64,000 bases of DNA from Fluviispira multicolorata (GTDB taxonomy: Bacteria > Bdellovibrionota_B > Oligoflexia > Silvanigrellales > Silvanigrellaceae): contig NZ_WFLN01000005.1 in NCBI RefSeq assembly GCF_009208585.1, positions 145,470 to 209,469 of the forward strand, in the 5' to 3' direction. A program made the translations under genes and the position numbers. Below the pieces are notes generated by a model, which ran no database searches, was not told the DNA's origin, and saw nothing but the letters and a program-made list of their open reading frames with translations. Of the stretch, positions 62,079 through 64,000 are shown one piece after another. Positions within the stretch are counted from its first letter, which is position 1. The number at the start of each line of letters is the position of its first letter.

Positions 62079-63188
62079 ATGAATACTGATATAAACTATT
62101 TGACGTTACCGGTGTTTGAGGACAAACCCTTTGGAGAGTATTTAAAGCGTCATCCTAAAATAATAAAATTAAAAGACTTAAGAAATGCAAATATTGAAAG
62201 TAGCACTATTGATGAAGGAATATGGGCGAAAAAGGAAAATTCGGGACCAAATTGGCAAAACTCAATAGATTTATGCGAAGAAATATTAAGAGAGAACTCA
62301 AAAGATCTTCTTGTCTGTTCCTATTATATCGAAGCTCAGTTTCGTGTCAACGGTTTTGAAGGATTGAGTTTAGCATTAAAAGTAATGCTTTATTTTTGTG
62401 TAAATAGTTGGGAAGAAATTTTTCCTCCACTCGAAGAAGATAATTTAGAATTGCGCTTATCTCCTTTTCATTGGCTTGAAGTCAATATGCCTTTGGTAAT
62501 TAAATGTTTTTCATTGAATAGGCAAAATCCTGAGGAAGTAAAACTAACTTGGGATGATTATGAGAGAGCTGTAATTACTGGACATGAAGAACATATTCGT
62601 ATTAAGAATGAATTAAAAAAAGCTTTAGCAAATGAATCAAAAGATTATATTATGCAGCTGCACGAGTCTTTAAGTTCAATTTTACATTCTCTAAATCAAC
62701 TTGAAGAGTATGTTGTTGATCTTGCAGAGAGTTGCGGAGAAAAAACAAGTTTAGATTCTCTTATAAAACTTTGCCAAGAAATTTTTGAGTTCATAGAGAC
62801 TTTTGTTGAAGAGAATAGAGAGCTTGAAAAGGGAGTGGAAGATAATAATTTTCAATCTTCAGATAATTTTATTTCGAGAGAAAATGAAGAATATGCTGAT
62901 GAAGAAAATAATCCAGAAGATTTTGATTCAAAGCAAAATGAGTTTAGTTTAAATCAGACTATCAATTCAATTGAAATGGCTTATTCAATGATAGAGAAAG
63001 CAAATTTATATTTATTAAAAAATAATTCGCACTCACCATCACCTTATTTAATAAGAAGAGCACTCGAATGGCAAAAAAAATCACTGTATGAAGTTTTTAT
63101 TGAATTGTTTACAACTACTTCAAAACCATCTGAAATCTTTACTTTACTTGGTCTTTCAAAGGCAGATGCTAAGAACAAAAAGGTATAA
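62079..63188 (+). CDS. tssA: T6SS protein TssA (ImpA-like)
   Basis: 369 residues. N-terminal ImpA domain: GPNWQNSIDLCEEILRENSK, then EAQFRVNGFEGLSLAL and SWEEIFPPLEEDN. The acidic linker (about 245-295) precedes a C-terminal helical part that differs between TssA types. TssA primes or caps sheath growth at the baseplate. Confidence 0.88.
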   Translation: MNTDINYLTLPVFEDKPFGEYLKRHPKIIKLKDLRNANIESSTIDEGIWAKKENSGPNWQNSIDLCEEILRENSKDLLVCSYYIEAQFRVNGFEGLSLALKVMLYFCVNSWEEIFPPLEEDNLELRLSPFHWLEVNMPLVIKCFSLNRQNPEEVKLTWDDYERAVITGHEEHIRIKNELKKALANESKDYIMQLHESLSSILHSLNQLEEYVVDLAESCGEKTSLDSLIKLCQEIFEFIETFVEENRELEKGVEDNNFQSSDNFISRENEEYADEENNPEDFDSKQNEFSLNQTINSIEMAYSMIEKANLYLLKNNSHSPSPYLIRRALEWQKKSLYEVFIELFTTTSKPSEIFTLLGLSKADAKNKKV

Positions 63189-63193
63189 ATAAA

Positions 63194-63616
63194 ATGAATG
63201 ATGAAGATAAAACAAATTTAGATAACTATGCAAGTTTTATAATGTCTGATGGAATGATTTTACGGGAGCTGATTGAAATTAAGGGAACAGATCTTGATGA
63301 GTTATTTTCCATTTTAGGCCCCAAAGCGCTCATTCAAGAAATATTATCGGATAAAAGAAAAATAAATTTGAACCAAAAGAAACTATTAGCAGATTTTTTT
63401 GGAACCAATCATGAAATCTTTTCGGATTCAGGGAATGACTCAGATTCTTTAAGTGAATTACCTGACATTGAAAATATGCAGAATGATTCAAGTGAATTTA
63501 AAAATGAAGAAGAACAGCAGAATGATTTTAACGCGCATAGCTTTGGCCAAGATAATATTGAGAGCTCAAATATTTCAGAAGAAGAGCCATATATAAACTC
63601 TCAATGGCAAGATTAA
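63194..63616 (+). CDS. Small acidic protein after tssA
   Basis: 140 residues. The N-terminal 70 may be a small helical domain (LRELIEIKGTDLDELFSILG); the rest is Asp/Glu/Ser/Asn-rich and probably disordered. No family recognised. It follows tssA by five bases, so it is probably part of the T6SS unit. Confidence 0.65.
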   Translation: MNDEDKTNLDNYASFIMSDGMILRELIEIKGTDLDELFSILGPKALIQEILSDKRKINLNQKKLLADFFGTNHEIFSDSGNDSDSLSELPDIENMQNDSSEFKNEEEQQNDFNAHSFGQDNIESSNISEEEPYINSQWQD

Positions 63617-63671
63617 TTTACTTAAGATAATTTTTTTATTTTCATGGATCAGAGATCTCACAACAGTTTTT

Positions 63672-64000
63672 TTATTTCTTAATTCTCATTGAATTCAATT
63701 GAATTGATTTTTGGCCTGTTACATTTGTAGAATCTGTATTGATTTTCAATCTTTCCTGAATATCAAAATCAGTGTTTTTAGAATTAAGTGTAACTTTTCC
63801 TTCATCGGTTAAGTCAAGCTTTGAATTTTCTTTAATATTGATAGCAAAGGATTTTTCATCAATATTGAGTTTTGAATTTTCTTTAATATTAAGTAAAAGT
63901 TCTTTCTCACTAAAATCAAAAGATGACGTAAAATCTTTTGAATGAAGTACAAGATTTTCCTCATTTCCTGCAACAAAGCCCCGCATTTTTCGTTTTTTCG
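63672..64000 (-). CDS. C-terminus of a repetitive beta-rich protein, possible VgrG tail
   Basis: Open on the minus strand from the right edge; the ATG at 63986 is internal because four more codons before it are open to the edge. About 109 residues are visible with repeated LLLNIKENSKLNI-type units (period about 15), as in a beta-helix spike. Next to T6SS genes, a VgrG or tip-protein tail is plausible, but no conserved VgrG block is in the window. Confidence 0.45.
   Translation of the reverse strand, partial: KKRKMRGFVAGNEENLVLHSKDFTSSFDFSEKELLLNIKENSKLNIDEKSFAINIKENSKLDLTDEGKVTLNSKNTDFDIQERLKINTDSTNVTGQKSIQLNSMRIKK

Overview
This 64 kb window is AT-rich chromosomal DNA of a Gram-negative bacterium. 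Lipobox and signal peptides, an intact core-gene set, a flagellar basal-body operon and a type VI secretion (T6SS) cluster are all present. Orphan response regulator/PilZ proteins, a DUF4423-like regulator and families of secreted paralogues suggest a Bdellovibrionota/Oligoflexia-type organism, perhaps Silvanigrellales. That placement is inference from gene content and composition, not from a phylogeny. No rRNA, tRNA, CRISPR array, integrase or transposase was seen.

Layout. 1-6.2 kb: end of a lipoprotein gene, an APH(6)/hydroxyurea-type kinase, then a compact run of amino-acid genes (NSS symporter, 2OG-Fe(II) oxygenase, LysE exporter, AzlC/AzlD exporter, small lipoprotein). 6.2-7.6 kb: a DUF4423-like gene whose start lies inside a 54-bp perfect palindrome, and a GNAT. 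7.9-18.9 kb (minus strand): two tight operons of exported proteins, with five paralogues carrying a MACPF-like signature, an LRR lipoprotein and a secreted phage-collar-domain protein. 19.2-24.2 kb: an intact TrmH/RlmB-type methyltransferase gene with rmuC. A decayed direct repeat of its 3' end, and a possible second and older one, lie further left, so accessory genes (class I methyltransferase, alpha/beta hydrolase, two MACPF-like genes) appear to have accumulated next to it.

24.5-30.9 kb: DUF2058, a DsbA-like protein, cytochrome c, a response regulator-PilZ protein, CheR, a PilZ-FeeM-like fusion and cdsA. 31.1-35.1 kb: an unusual Hsp70 operon with an unknown 481-residue protein and a J-like protein without HPD. 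35.2-38.7 kb: two tandem papain-like (C1) proteases whose long non-coding upstream regions are also duplicated. 38.7-49.1 kb: a response regulator-TPR protein, rpsB-tsf, thrS, a cyclophilin, two secreted paralogues, lipA and a PhoU fusion.

49.2-55.6 kb: a TPR cell-envelope protein, a sigma-54-type AAA+ regulator without a recognisable GAFTGA loop, then flgB-flgC-fliE-fliF. 55.6 kb to the end: a T6SS sheath and baseplate operon (tssB-tssC-Hcp position-tssE-tssF-tssG-tssA) with a strongly divergent tube candidate. A minus-strand ORF running off the right edge has a repetitive beta-rich tail that could belong to a spike protein. The membrane complex and ClpV are not in the window.

The best candidates for something undescribed are the MACPF-like multigene locus with its methyltransferase-gene remnants, the Hsp70 operon, and the long palindrome over a translation start.
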